DNA of 64,000 bases from Hyphomicrobiales bacterium (GTDB taxonomy: Bacteria; Pseudomonadota; Alphaproteobacteria; Rhizobiales; Beijerinckiaceae): assembly GCA_930633495.1 (NCBI GenBank), contig CAKNFJ010000001.1, forward strand, positions 3,557,001 to 3,621,000. The letters are read 5' to 3'. Both the position numbers and the translations under genes were made by a program. Below, piece by piece: positions 37,835 through 47,054 of this stretch (position 1 is the first letter of the stretch; each line of letters begins with the position of its first letter). The notes beneath the pieces were generated by a model that made no database searches, was not told where the DNA came from, and was given only the letters and a program-made list of their open reading frames with translations.

Positions 37835-38413
37835 ATGAAGACCCTCGCGATCTCGACCCTGACCATCTGCGGCATCGAGGAGCTGCCCGGCAACAGCGCC
37901 CGTGAGGTGACGCATGTGCTCTCGGTACTCGATCCCGACCGGGCCGAGATCGAGGCTTTCGGGACCTATGGCGAACATCATCGCGTCACGCTGCGCTTCC
38001 ACGACATCATCGACCCCCGTGCCGGCCAGATCATGCCGGCGCCGGAGCATGTCGGCGAGATCCTGCGCTTCGGCGAGGGCCTGCAGGAAACCGCCGCCGC
38101 CCGCGTGAAGGGGCACCTGCTGGTCCATTGTCATATGGGCGTCTCGCGCTCGACGGCAGCGATGCTGACGCTGATGGCGCAGGCCGATCCGACCGAGGAT
38201 GAAGACGTGCTGTTCGCGCGGCTGCGCGAGATCCGTTCCCAGGCTTGGCCGAATTCGGTGATGGTCGCCTTCGCCGACGAGCAGCTCGGCCGCAAGGGCC
38301 GCCTGACCGAGGCACTGCGCCGGCACTATGGGCATCAGATCACGGCGCAGCCGCAGTTCCGCACCTGGATGAACGATCTCGGCCGCCGGCGCGAGCTGGA
38401 GATGGCGGTCTGA
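37835..38413 (+). CDS. protein tyrosine phosphatase-like protein
   Basis: A 192-aa cytoplasmic protein with the phosphatase P-loop HCHMGVSRSTAAM, matching HCx(5)R(S/T), at about residues 99-111. An Asp-rich loop precedes it (HDIIDPRAG), which could supply the general acid. The size and layout resemble dual-specificity-like phosphatases found in many Rhizobiales genomes near envelope genes. The substrate is not known. The ATG at 37835 is the first codon giving the family-like start. It follows the M20 gene by about 120 bases and may be separately transcribed. Confidence 0.82.
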   Translation: MKTLAISTLTICGIEELPGNSAREVTHVLSVLDPDRAEIEAFGTYGEHHRVTLRFHDIIDPRAGQIMPAPEHVGEILRFGEGLQETAAARVKGHLLVHCHMGVSRSTAAMLTLMAQADPTEDEDVLFARLREIRSQAWPNSVMVAFADEQLGRKGRLTEALRRHYGHQITAQPQFRTWMNDLGRRRELEMAV

Positions 38414-38741
38414 GACGCTGCGCCGTCATGGTCGGGCTTGACGCCAAGCCCTCTGATCGAATGACGGAAACGGAGAAGGCGCGGGGAACCCTCTCCTGTA
38501 AGGAGAGGGCAGGGTGAGGTGTAGGCCGTTGGACCTGTTCCGTGAGCGCTCACCACGTCTTGTCAGGGCCAGGCTAGCGATTTCTCTCCCGAACACCTCA
38601 CCCCTGCCCTCTCCTTACAGGAGAGGGGTTCCCCGCGGTTGAACGATTGCGGTGGGCCATCTGGTGAAAGAGATTCTCGGGTCTGCGCTTTGCCCCGCCC
38701 GAGAAGGACGACGAGGGCTGGATTGCTCGTGCGCGCCCGTT
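38414..38741. other. gene-free region holding repeat elements
   Basis: The 328 bases between the phosphatase and DUF4139 genes contain part of a family C element (about 38424-38465), a full family A copy (38482-38637) and another family C fragment (about 38665-38715). No coding frame is convincing. Confidence 0.7.
38482..38637. repeat. family A bipartite palindromic element (copy 3)
   Basis: Left arm CGGGGAACCCTCTCCTG with hairpin and GCAGGGTGAGGTGTAGGCC. Right arm AACACCTCACCCCTGCCC to GGAGAGGGGTTCCCCGCG. About 70 bases of unrelated DNA lie between the arms. Confidence 0.9.
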
Positions 38742-40448
38742 TCAACGCCCCGGCAGCGGCTGCTCATCATAGGAGAGTTCGCGGTCGCCCGGCCATTTGA
38801 TGCGGTAGGTCAGCCGGATTTCCTTCTCGCCGCCGGGCGGGAGGTCGAAGCTCCAGGCTGAGACGCCGCGGCGGTCGCCGACCTGCTTCTCGGTCGGCGG
38901 CGTGGTCTGGGCAGCGATGGTCTCGACCGTGATCGCGCTGCTTTCCGAGAAGGGCATGCGCTCCAGCACGGTCACCTTCACCGGTTTAGCGTGCAGGCTC
39001 TTCACCACGGTGCGGAACTCGCGCTGGTCGGTGCGGCTCTGACCGAGCCAGCTCGGCTCGTTCTCGCGGCGCTTCACCGGCGCATAGCTGACCTTGATCC
39101 GGTCGTCGGCGCCGAAGCCGAGTTCGAGCTTGTCGCCCGGCGCCACCAATCCGAACTGCCCCATGCCGACATAGGTGCCGTCGCGATGCAGCGCGACGCG
39201 GCCGGGCAGGAGCGGGGCTTCCTCCTCATGGACGAAACCGGCTTCCAGATAGGCCTTCTGCTCGATTTCAGGCACGGTGCGCGCGGCGAGCGTCGCCTCC
39301 GCCTTGCGCTGTGTCAGCACGACGGTCTTCGGCGAGCCGTCCTGCGGGACTGTAGCGCGGCCGGGCACCTGGAAATTCGCCTGATAGGCGCCGGCTTCGA
39401 TCGTCGCGACCTCGACCTCGGCCGGGCGCGCGGGGGCGGGAGCGGCGGCGCGCTGCGACTGTGCGGCCAGCGCCTCGGCTTCGGCCTTGGCGCGTGCCGC
39501 AGCCATCCCCGCAGGAGCCGTGGCGGCGCGCGAGCGGCTTTCATAGACGACCGGCGGTTCGAAGAAGGCGACCTGTACCGGAGACAGCTCCGGCGCTCGC
39601 GTGCCGCCGGCCGAGCGCGTGGTCGAGAGCGTGAGGGCAATGTCGTCCCAGGCTTCGCCGCTGCGCTGGCGGATCTCGGCGCGGCGCGTCAGGGCGATTT
39701 CCGGCTTGTCGGCCGTCGTCGTCAGGCGTGCCTCGTAGGTCGGCGTCCAGTTCGCGCCGGTGACGCGATAGCTCACGGTGAATTCGGCGGCGATGGCTTG
39801 CGATGCCTCCACCGCGATGGCGACGTCGCGCTTCGGCGCGCCGGGGCGGCCGGGCTGCGGCCGGGCGCGTTCGAGCGCGGCGATCTCGGCCACGACATCC
39901 GCCAGCCGACTGCGCACGCCGCGCAGCTCGTCCTGGACCTTGACCAGCGCGGTGCCCACCGCCTCGAACACGGCCGGCCAATCGGCGACCGGCAGCGCCT
40001 TGCCGTCGGGGCCGAGCTTGTCCGGTCCGGTCTGGGCGAAACGCTCGATCGTGGCGCGCTTCGCCTCGATCGCGGCGACCTGGCCTTCCAGCTTCTCCTT
40101 GTCGTCGCGCAGGGTCTTGAGCTTGCCCTCCAGCACGGCGTCGAGCACCGGCCTGGCGTCGCCGGGCGTGGCGCGGACATCGACGGCGCCGACCGAAAAG
40201 GCGCCGTCGCCCGGTCCTTTCGCGACACCCTTGCCTTCGATCCGGATCGAGGCCGGGTCGATCGTCGCGGGCAGGCCGCGCAGGACGACCTGCGAGGCGC
40301 CCTGCAGCAGCTCGGCCTTGCCGAGCCGCGTCACCACGGCGCCGTCGGGGTAGACCGTGACGCGGTCGATCCGGCTCGCGAGCTCGGTTTCGGCGGCGTT
40401 GGCGAGGCCGGGAGCCAGAATCAGGGCGGCGGCAATATGGCTTTTCAT
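38742..40448 (-). CDS. DUF4139 domain protein (mucoidy inhibitor MuiA-like), exported
   Basis: A 568-aa predicted periplasmic protein. A signal peptide (MKSHIAAALILAPGLANA) is followed by a DUF4140 N-terminal domain (about residues 30-130, IDRVTVYPDGAVVTR), a coiled-coil stretch (LKTLRDDKEKLEGQVAAIEAKR) and a DUF4139 C-terminal beta domain. Ala-rich low-complexity sequence (about residues 320-355) interrupts it. The family includes MuiA of Streptomyces and yeast and animal homologues. Function is unclear. The ATG at 40448 opens the signal peptide. A frame from 40472 is possible. Confidence 0.86.
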   Translation of the reverse strand: MKSHIAAALILAPGLANAAETELASRIDRVTVYPDGAVVTRLGKAELLQGASQVVLRGLPATIDPASIRIEGKGVAKGPGDGAFSVGAVDVRATPGDARPVLDAVLEGKLKTLRDDKEKLEGQVAAIEAKRATIERFAQTGPDKLGPDGKALPVADWPAVFEAVGTALVKVQDELRGVRSRLADVVAEIAALERARPQPGRPGAPKRDVAIAVEASQAIAAEFTVSYRVTGANWTPTYEARLTTTADKPEIALTRRAEIRQRSGEAWDDIALTLSTTRSAGGTRAPELSPVQVAFFEPPVVYESRSRAATAPAGMAAARAKAEAEALAAQSQRAAAPAPARPAEVEVATIEAGAYQANFQVPGRATVPQDGSPKTVVLTQRKAEATLAARTVPEIEQKAYLEAGFVHEEEAPLLPGRVALHRDGTYVGMGQFGLVAPGDKLELGFGADDRIKVSYAPVKRRENEPSWLGQSRTDQREFRTVVKSLHAKPVKVTVLERMPFSESSAITVETIAAQTTPPTEKQVGDRRGVSAWSFDLPPGGEKEIRLTYRIKWPGDRELSYDEQPLPGR

Positions 40449-40599
40449 AAAAATTCGTCCCCCGTATCGCATTCACGCGACCGTGATAGGCGCGACCGAA
40501 TCCGGCGCGCCCAAGGCGGAATTTGGCCGGAATGCGGATAGCGGGCGAGAGGGGCGGCGGCATCCCGCGTTTGCGGGAGGCGCCGTGCGGTCGGCCGGG

Positions 40600-41481
40600 T
40601 CAGGCGCGTCCGCGCAGGCTGGCATGCGGCTTGATGCGGTGCTCGACGAAGTTGCGCAGCTCGGTGACGCGGCGCTCGGCATCGAGCACCTCGCGGTCGA
40701 GGCCATGCGCCCAGGCGAGATCCTGCCGGTCGGGCTCGGCATCGAGCGTCAGCATGTCGTCGAGCCAGGCTTTCGCGGAAGCCTCGTCCTTGCGGAAGCC
40801 CTCCTTGATCATGAGCGGCACCCGGCGGTCGAGGATCGCGACGATCTGCTTCAGCGAGAACTCGGGATGGTACTGCACGCCCCAGAAGGTGCCGCCATTA
40901 TGCTTGATCTCGGCGGCCTGGACCTGGCTGTAGGCGTTGGAGGCGAGGATCGTCGTGCCATGCGCCGGCAGGGCGATGGTGTCGAGATGGATCGCCGGAG
41001 CATCGAAGGCGGCCGGGCGGCTGGCGAGCAGCGCATGGTTGCGGCCGGCCTCGGTCGGCGTGATCTTGCGGGCGAAGCCGGTCTCGCGGCCCTTCGGATT
41101 GGCCGTGACGGTGCCGCCGGCCGCGACGGAGCCGACCTGGATACCCCAGCAGGAGCCGAAGCAGGGCGTGCCGCTGGCATAGATCGCGCGCATCAGGTCG
41201 ATCTGGCGCGTCACCGGCGGAGCGGTGTCGTAGATGTGCAGGGCCGAGCCGGTCAGGAAGATGCCGTCATAGGATTCGAGCCCTTCGCCGTCGGGCAGGT
41301 TCGCGCCCTCGTCGGCCGGCAGGCAGATATCGGAGACGATGCCCGGTTCGAACGCCGCGATCTCGGCGGCATAGGCCTCACCATAGGCCATGCCGTAGGA
41401 TTGGCGCAGCCCCTCGCGGGTGTCGTGCATATTGCCGTCGACGAAGAGCAGGCGGAGCGGGCGGGCACTGGTTTCGATCAT
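40600..41481 (-). CDS. class I glutamine amidotransferase-like protein
   Basis: A 293-aa cytoplasmic protein with a GATase_1 domain. The catalytic Cys is in FGSCWGIQVGS. The His-Glu pair is in VQYHPEFSL. No synthetase domain follows, so it resembles stand-alone amidotransferase-like hydrolases such as gamma-glutamyl-polyamine or GMP-synthase-like proteins. The last 100 residues form a helical extension (WLDDMLTLDAEPDRQDLAWAHGLD). The ATG at 41481 (MIETSARPL) fits the family. A longer frame to 41637 looks non-coding. It is divergent from the EamA transporter gene, and the intergenic gap is about 85 bases. Confidence 0.88.
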   Translation of the reverse strand: MIETSARPLRLLFVDGNMHDTREGLRQSYGMAYGEAYAAEIAAFEPGIVSDICLPADEGANLPDGEGLESYDGIFLTGSALHIYDTAPPVTRQIDLMRAIYASGTPCFGSCWGIQVGSVAAGGTVTANPKGRETGFARKITPTEAGRNHALLASRPAAFDAPAIHLDTIALPAHGTTILASNAYSQVQAAEIKHNGGTFWGVQYHPEFSLKQIVAILDRRVPLMIKEGFRKDEASAKAWLDDMLTLDAEPDRQDLAWAHGLDREVLDAERRVTELRNFVEHRIKPHASLRGRA

Positions 41482-41566
41482 CGGGAGATTTCCGCAGGAA
41501 TGCGCAGGGCGACGGGCAGGCCTGCGCCGCATCTCATAGGAGACCGGGCGCACGCAAGGGTATTGC

Positions 41567-42505
41567 ATGTGCCCTTTCTCGCGACAGGGCGGAAACGTGC
41601 ACCCCTCCCAGACCTGGCTGCAACGCGCCTGGGCCAACGCCTACCTGCTGATGGTATTGACCACGCTGATGTGGGGCTGCAACGCCGTGGCAAGCCGGCT
41701 CGCCGTCGGCAACATCTCGCCGATGATGCTGACCTCGCTGCGCTGGGTGGCGGTCTGCGCGATCATGCCCCTGCTGCTGCGCGACCAGCTGCGCGAGCAT
41801 TGGCCGGTGCTGCGCGCGCATTGGCGGCTCATCGCCGTGCTCGGGGCATTCGGCTTCACCATCTTCAACATGCTGATGTATCTCGCGGCCTATTCGACCA
41901 GCGCGATCAATATCGGCATCTTGCAGGGCTCGATCCCGGTCTTCGTGCTGATGGGCGCCTTCCTGGTGTTCCGCACCAAGATCACCCCGATGCAGGCGAT
42001 CGGCGTCGCGGTGACGCTGCTCGGCGTCGCCGTCACGGCGAGCCGGGGCGACATCCATATTCTCATGGCCTTCCGTTTCGTGCCGGGCGACGTGCTGATG
42101 ATCATCGCCTGCGTGCTCTATGCCGGCTTCACCGTCGGCGTGCGCAAGCGGCCGGCCGTGCCGGGTCTCGTCTTCTTCACGGCGATGGCGAGCTTCGCTT
42201 GTCTGGCCTCGCTGCCGCTGCTGGCGACCGAGATCGCGCTCGGGCGCTCTTACATGCCGACGCCGCAGGGCTGGCTGATCCTCGCCTTCACGGTGATCTT
42301 CCCGTCGATCGTCTCGCAGCTCTCCTTCATGCGTGCGATCGAGCTCATCGGTCCCGGGCGGGCCGGTGTCTTCGTCAATCTCGTGCCGGTCTTCGCGCCG
42401 ATCCTGGCCGTGCTGATCATCGGCGAGCCGTTCGGCCTCTATCACGCGCTGGCGCTTGCCCTCGTGCTCGGCGGCATCTTCATCGCCGAGCGATTGGGGC
42501 GGTAG
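41567..42505 (+). CDS. EamA/DMT-family transporter (RhaT-like)
   Basis: A 312-aa inner-membrane protein with ten predicted segments in two EamA repeats. LTTLMWGCNAVASRLAVGNISPMMLTSLRW is the typical first repeat start. Substrate is unknown. Members export amino acids, nucleotides or drugs. The ATG at 41567 follows AAGGG with ideal spacing. A GTG at 41597 is an alternative. It is divergent from the amidotransferase gene. A family C element follows, separating it from the convergent beta-lactamase gene. Confidence 0.9.
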   Translation: MCPFSRQGGNVHPSQTWLQRAWANAYLLMVLTTLMWGCNAVASRLAVGNISPMMLTSLRWVAVCAIMPLLLRDQLREHWPVLRAHWRLIAVLGAFGFTIFNMLMYLAAYSTSAINIGILQGSIPVFVLMGAFLVFRTKITPMQAIGVAVTLLGVAVTASRGDIHILMAFRFVPGDVLMIIACVLYAGFTVGVRKRPAVPGLVFFTAMASFACLASLPLLATEIALGRSYMPTPQGWLILAFTVIFPSIVSQLSFMRAIELIGPGRAGVFVNLVPVFAPILAVLIIGEPFGLYHALALALVLGGIFIAERLGR

Positions 42506-42522
42506 GGGCGGGTACGCCTTGC

Positions 42523-42620
42523 CGTCATTCTCGGGCGGAGCGAAGCGCAGACCCGAGAATCTCGTGCAGAATAGGGCGCGTTTCCTTCCCGAGATGCTCG
42601 GGTCAAGCCCGAGCATGACG
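42523..42620. repeat. family C palindromic intergenic element (copy 4)
   Basis: GTCATTCTCGGGCG and CCCGAGAATCTCG, then GAGATGCTCGGG and CCCGAGCATGAC. It has the same two-hairpin plan and orientation as the copy at 21051-21153. Confidence 0.88.
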
Positions 42621-42640
42621 GGCGAGGGGCGTTAGCGCTC

Positions 42641-43642
42641 TCAGCGCAAGGCTGCGACAGCAAGGCGAGCAACGGCGGCGTGCGCCGCCTCGCGCTCGGA
42701 GGCTTCGGCCCGCGAACCGGCGAGAAAGACCGCAATGGCGAAACGCCGCCCGTCCGGCAGGGTGACGATGCCGATGTCGTTGGTGGCGTGGTTGATGCCG
42801 TCCGTGGTCATGCCGAGGCCGGTGCGATGGGCAAGTTGGGATCCGGCGGGCAGGCCGGCCTTGATGCGGTCGGCCCCGATCTTCGATTCCGAAATGATCT
42901 TCTCGATGAAGGCGGTGTGGGCGGGGTCGCGCAGCCAGTTGCCCTTGGCGAAGGCTTCGAGGAACAGCGCGCTCGCCTCGGGGGTCGACGCGTCGCGCTT
43001 GTCCTTGAGCGCGTTCGAAAGCATGGCGATGCGCAGGCGCGGCTTCATCGCCTTGAGATCCGCGCGGAAACGCTGCTCGTCGACCGTCTCGCCCCAGGCG
43101 AAGCCGCGCAGGCCATAGATCTCCGGCTGAAACTGGCGCTCGTAGCGGTCGATCGACATCCCGGTGATGCCGCCGTCGCGCAGCATCTTCGTCACCACCT
43201 GCGGCCCGCCGATCTCGCGCATCAGCAGGTCGGCGGCTGTGTTGTCGCTCTGGCCGGCGGCGAGTCGGACGAGTTCGCTCAGCGGATAATCGTTGCGCTC
43301 GCCCTTGAAGGCCTTGGCGAGCGGGCTGTTGAACAGCGAGAAGTCCTGCCGCGTCACGGTGATCGGCTGGTCGAGCCTGAACTTGCCGGCCTCGACCTGC
43401 TGCAGCACCGCGACCGCCAGCGGCAGCTTGAACACGCTCTGCAGCGGGAAGGTCTCGGAGCCGCGCCAGGACCAGAGCTTGCGATCTTTGAGATCGATCA
43501 GCGCGACGCCGAGCCGGCCCTTCGCCTGTTCCTCGATCCCGGCGATCTCCTTGTCGAGCCTGGCCCGATCCCAGTCGGCGAGGGCGGGGAAGGCCGCCAG
43601 GCAGGCAAGGGCTGCGGCGGCAAGGCGGGCGAGGGCAGGCAT
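42641..43642 (-). CDS. class A beta-lactamase
   Basis: Predicted periplasmic serine beta-lactamase of 333 aa, with a signal peptide ending near ALA (residues 1-22). Active-site motifs are complete: SVFK (Ser69, Lys72), SDN at 132-134, a Glu in DRYERQ (Glu168) where the omega-loop Glu is expected, and HRTG at 272-275 where most class A enzymes have KTG. Arg at that position is also found in carbenicillinases. The C-terminus is Ala-rich. No ampR-like regulator adjoins, so expression may be low or constitutive. It converges with the EamA transporter gene. It is probably an intrinsic chromosomal enzyme. Confidence 0.93.
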   Translation of the reverse strand: MPALARLAAAALACLAAFPALADWDRARLDKEIAGIEEQAKGRLGVALIDLKDRKLWSWRGSETFPLQSVFKLPLAVAVLQQVEAGKFRLDQPITVTRQDFSLFNSPLAKAFKGERNDYPLSELVRLAAGQSDNTAADLLMREIGGPQVVTKMLRDGGITGMSIDRYERQFQPEIYGLRGFAWGETVDEQRFRADLKAMKPRLRIAMLSNALKDKRDASTPEASALFLEAFAKGNWLRDPAHTAFIEKIISESKIGADRIKAGLPAGSQLAHRTGLGMTTDGINHATNDIGIVTLPDGRRFAIAVFLAGSRAEASEREAAHAAVARLAVAALR

Positions 43643-43703
43643 GGACGTTCCTCTGTGACGGAGCCATCACAGGGCCGCGGCATTGCGGCGAGGTTGCGGC
43701 GAC

Positions 43704-43955
43704 TCAGGCCGGCTCGCCGTCTTTCGCTTCGCAGAGCGACAGCTCGACCGGGCAGTCCTCGATGCCGAAGCATTCGGGCAGGAGCTGCTTCAGCCGCTCG
43801 CGCAGCGCGTCGAGCGACTCCGCCTCGGTGACGATGCCGAGTTCGCCAGTGTCCATGGCGTACCAGAGGCCCGCCTCGTCGCGGCGGACCTCGAAGCGGA
43901 TCGGTTCCGCCGCCTCCTGTCTGGAGGCGACGATGGCCCGCAAGGGATTGAGCAC
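43704..43955 (-). CDS. DUF1902 family small protein
   Basis: An 83-aa protein. IRFEVRRDEAGLWYAMDTGELGIVTEAESLDALRERLKQLLPE matches the DUF1902 layout (a short beta-alpha domain similar to HicB-like antitoxins). No partner HicA-type toxin is visible, since the upstream gene is serA. It starts with GTG two bases past the serA stop, so it is probably co-transcribed with serA. Function is unknown, and the link to serA may be positional only. Confidence 0.75.
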   Translation of the reverse strand: MLNPLRAIVASRQEAAEPIRFEVRRDEAGLWYAMDTGELGIVTEAESLDALRERLKQLLPECFGIEDCPVELSLCEAKDGEPA

Positions 43956-43957
43956 GA

Positions 43958-45547
43958 TCAGAACCGCAGGCGCCGGGCGCGCTTGACCATCGGAATCTGA
44001 TGGATCTTGTCGAGCAGCTCGTCGGAGATCGGCTCGTCGACCGAGACGTAGCAGATCGCGTCGCCGCCGGGCTTGTCGCGGCCGAGCGAGAAGGTCGCGA
44101 CATTGACGCCGGCGCCGCCGAGCAGCGAGCCGAACTGGCCGATGAAGCCCGGCTTGTCGGCATTGCGGACATAGAGCATGTGCGGCGCGAACTCGGCATC
44201 GACGGCGATGTCGCGGATCTCGACGATGCGCGGCTTGCCGTCATGGAAGACGGTGCCGGAGGCGTGGCGCGGCATGTCCTCGGCCTCGACGACGATGCGG
44301 ATGACGCTTTCGAGATTGCCGGCGACGTCGCGGGTCAGCTCCTCGACGACGATGCCCTTCTCCTTCGCGATCAGCGCGGCGTTGACCATGTTGATCTCGG
44401 GCAGGAAGGGACGCAGCACGCCGGTGATCGCGGCGGCCGAGATCGCCTTGAGGTTGAGATGGGCGACCGCGCCCTCATACTCGATGCGGATGCCCTTCAC
44501 GGCAGCCTCGGTGAGCTGGCCTAGGAAGGAGCCGAGCTTTTCCGCCAGATCGACGAAGGGCTTGATGCGCGGCGCTTCCTCGGCCGAGATCGAGGGGAAG
44601 TTGACCGCGTTGGTGATCGCGCCCTTGAGCAGGTAGTCGCTCATCTGCTCGGCGACCTGCAGGGCGACGTTCTCCTGCGCCTCATTCGTGGAGGCGCCGA
44701 GATGCGGCGTGCAGACGACGTTGTCCAATCCGAACAGCGGGTTCTGCTCGGCCGGCTCGACCGAGAACACGTCGAAGGCCGCGCCGGCGACATGGCCGGA
44801 CTTGATGAGATCGGCCAGCGCCTGCTCGTCGACGAGGCCGCCGCGGGCGCAGTTGATGATGCGCACGCCCTTCTTGGTCTTGGCCAGCGCCTCGGCCGAG
44901 AGGATGTTCTTCGTCTTCTCGGTCATCGGGACGTGGAGCGTGATGAAGTCGGCGCGCTTCAAGAGGTCTTCGAGCTCGACCTTCTCGACGCCCAGCGCGA
45001 CGGCGCGCTCCGGCGAGAGATAGGGATCATAGGCGATGACGCGCATCTTCAGGCCGATGGCGCGCTCGGCGACGATCGAGCCGATATTGCCGGCGCCGAT
45101 CAGGCCCAGCGTCTTGGCCGTGATCTCGACGCCCATGAAGCGGTTCTTCTCCCACTTCCCGGCCTGGGTGGAGGTGTCGGCGGCGGGGATCTGGCGGGCG
45201 AGCGCGAACATCATGGCGATGGCGTGCTCGGCGGTGGTGATCGAGTTGCCGAAGGGCGTGTTCATCACGATCACGCCGCGGGAGGTGGCGGCCGGGATCT
45301 CGACATTGTCGACGCCGATGCCGGCGCGGCCGATGACCTTCAGGTTCGTCGCCTGCTCCAGGAGCTTGGCGGTCGCCTTGGTGGCCGAGCGGATGGCGAG
45401 GCCGTCATACTCGCCGATGACGCTGGCCAGCTTGTCCTTGTCCTTGCCGAGGTTCGGATCGAAGGTCACGTCGATGCCGCGATCCTTGAAGATCTGGACG
45501 GCGGCGGGGGAAAGGGCGTCGGAAATCAGGACTTTTGGTGCGGGCAT
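43958..45547 (-). CDS. serA: D-3-phosphoglycerate dehydrogenase
   Basis: First step of serine biosynthesis: 3-phosphoglycerate to 3-phosphohydroxypyruvate, NAD-dependent. The 529-aa long form has a substrate and nucleotide-binding part (LGLIGAGNIGSIVAERAIGL as Rossmann motif; NCARGGLVDEQAL; TPHLGASTNEAQENVA), an intervening domain after residue 320, and a C-terminal ACT domain (from about ADKPGFIGQFGSLLGGAGVNVATF) for serine feedback. The ATG at 45547 (MPAPKVL) matches the family. Upstream residues are unlikely. serC lies upstream on the same strand, separated by a family B repeat. Confidence 0.97.
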   Translation of the reverse strand: MPAPKVLISDALSPAAVQIFKDRGIDVTFDPNLGKDKDKLASVIGEYDGLAIRSATKATAKLLEQATNLKVIGRAGIGVDNVEIPAATSRGVIVMNTPFGNSITTAEHAIAMMFALARQIPAADTSTQAGKWEKNRFMGVEITAKTLGLIGAGNIGSIVAERAIGLKMRVIAYDPYLSPERAVALGVEKVELEDLLKRADFITLHVPMTEKTKNILSAEALAKTKKGVRIINCARGGLVDEQALADLIKSGHVAGAAFDVFSVEPAEQNPLFGLDNVVCTPHLGASTNEAQENVALQVAEQMSDYLLKGAITNAVNFPSISAEEAPRIKPFVDLAEKLGSFLGQLTEAAVKGIRIEYEGAVAHLNLKAISAAAITGVLRPFLPEINMVNAALIAKEKGIVVEELTRDVAGNLESVIRIVVEAEDMPRHASGTVFHDGKPRIVEIRDIAVDAEFAPHMLYVRNADKPGFIGQFGSLLGGAGVNVATFSLGRDKPGGDAICYVSVDEPISDELLDKIHQIPMVKRARRLRF

Positions 45548-45618
45548 GGGAGGCTCCGGCTGGCGCCGCGCTGCACAGGGAGCGGTCTGGCGCTGAGAAG
45601 GGGGAGGGCGCCCCATCT

Positions 45619-45755
45619 GTCATTCCGGGGCGGCGAAGCCGAACCCGGAACCCACGACGGGGTGCGACGCTGTGGTTCTGGATGAAGCGGTTGAAAGGGC
45701 TCGCCCGGTCGTGGGTTCCGGGTTCGCGGGCTTTCACCCGCGCCCCGGAATGACA
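45619..45755. repeat. family B-like palindromic element between serC and serA
   Basis: TGTCATTCCGGGGCGGCG and CGCGCCCCGGAATGACA form the outer arms. CGAACCCGGAACCCACGACGG and its inverse (about 45705-45725) form the inner ones. It is a diverged relative of the copies at 12160 and 16170. Confidence 0.8.
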
Positions 45756-45767
45756 GGGTGTAGCGCC

Positions 45768-46946
45768 TCAGGCCGCCTTCTTGCCGAGCGAGGCCTTGGC
45801 CTCGGCGAAGGCGTATTCGATCCAGGGCAGCAGCGCCTTGACGTCGCGCGACTGGACGGTCGCGCCGCACCAGATGCGTAGGCCGGGAGGGGCGTCGCGG
45901 TAATGGCCGAGATCGTAGCCGGCGCCGGCCTTCTCGATGATCGAGACGACCTGCTTGGCGAAGGCCGCCTGCGCGTCCGCCGGCAGGGCGGTGACAGCCG
46001 GGTCGGTGAACTTCAGGCAGACCGAGGTGTTGGAGCGCGTCTTCGGCTTCACGGCCAGGAAGTCGATCCAGTCGTTCTCGCGCACGAACTTGGCGATGAC
46101 GCGGGCATTGCCGTCGGCGCGCTTCACCAGGCCGTCCAGCCCGCCGACCTTCTGCGCCCATTCCAGCGCGTCGATATAGTCCTCGACCGCGAGCATGGAG
46201 GGGGTGTTGATGGTCTCGCCGGTGAAGATGCCCTCGATCAGCTTGCCGCCCGAGGTCATGCGGAAGATCTTCGGCAGCGGCCAGGCCGGCTTGTAGCTTT
46301 CGAGCCGGGCGACGGCGCGCGGCGAGAGCACGATCATGCCATGCGCGGCCTCGCCGCCGAGCACCTTCTGCCAGGAGAAGGTGACGACATCGAGTTTCTG
46401 CCAGTCGAGGCGCTGGGCGAAGGCGGCGGAGGTGGCGTCGCAGATGGTCAGCCCCTCGCGATCGTCAGCGATCCAGCTGGCGTCGACGACGCGCACGCCC
46501 GAGGTGGTGCCGTTCCAGGTGAAGACGACGTCGCGGTTCTTCGTGTCGACCTTCTTGAGGTTCGGCAATTCGCCATAGGGGGCGTCGAAGGTGCGGACGT
46601 CCGCCAGCTTGAGCTGCTTGACGACATCGGTGACCCAGCCGGCGCCGAAGCTCTCCCAGCTCACCATGTCGACGCCGCGGGCGCCGAGCAGGGACCAGAG
46701 CGCCATCTCGACGGCGCCGGTGTCGGAGGCCGGCACGATGCCGATGCGGTAATCGGCGGGGACCTGCAGCACCTCGCGCGTCAGGTCGATCGCGCGCTTG
46801 AGCTTGTCCTTGCCGATCTTGGCGCGATGCGAGCGGCCGAGCGGGGCGTCTGAGAGGTTCTTGAGGGCCCAGCCGGGGCGCTTGGCGCAGGGGCCGGACG
46901 AGAAGTTAGGCACGCGCGGACGCGTGGCCGGAACGGTATTCGCCAT
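45768..46946 (-). CDS. serC: phosphoserine aminotransferase
   Basis: PLP enzyme making 3-phosphoserine from phosphohydroxypyruvate and glutamate, second step of serine synthesis. It may also act in pyridoxine synthesis. The 392-aa protein is of the alphaproteobacterial/archaeal-like class. [26 protein letters not shown] is the N-terminus, and the PLP-binding Lys is in [15 protein letters not shown]. The ATG at 46946 has GGAG seven bases upstream. An ATG at 46958 overlaps that site. serA follows after a repeat. The reverse-transcriptase gene ends only 108 bases upstream on the same strand. Confidence 0.96.
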   Translation of the reverse strand: MANTVPATRPRVPNFSSGPCAKRPGWALKNLSDAPLGRSHRAKIGKDKLKRAIDLTREVLQVPADYRIGIVPASDTGAVEMALWSLLGARGVDMVSWESFGAGWVTDVVKQLKLADVRTFDAPYGELPNLKKVDTKNRDVVFTWNGTTSGVRVVDASWIADDREGLTICDATSAAFAQRLDWQKLDVVTFSWQKVLGGEAAHGMIVLSPRAVARLESYKPAWPLPKIFRMTSGGKLIEGIFTGETINTPSMLAVEDYIDALEWAQKVGGLDGLVKRADGNARVIAKFVRENDWIDFLAVKPKTRSNTSVCLKFTDPAVTALPADAQAAFAKQVVSIIEKAGAGYDLGHYRDAPPGLRIWCGATVQSRDVKALLPWIEYAFAEAKASLGKKAA

Positions 46947-47020
46947 CGATGTCTCCATCCTTACAGATGGGCGCGCCCCGTTGGGGGGGCGTGTCCCGTC
47001 GATGGGGGTAGGATGGGAGG
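46947..47020 (-). promoter_or_regulatory. serC leader with GC-rich hairpin
   Basis: Eleven paired positions (46969-46979 with 46986-46996) form a hairpin just before the ribosome-binding site. Two positions are A-C mismatches on the serC strand but G-U wobbles on the other. A structured serC leader motif is known in alphaproteobacteria. Whether this is one needs covariance comparison. Confidence 0.3.
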
Positions 47021-47054
47021 GGGCGGGGAGTCAAGACACCAGGCAGCTTAACGA

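Noticed and set aside
43704..43955. HicB antitoxin of a toxin-antitoxin pair
   Set aside because: The fold is HicB-like, but no HicA-type gene adjoins and the gene follows serA by two bases.
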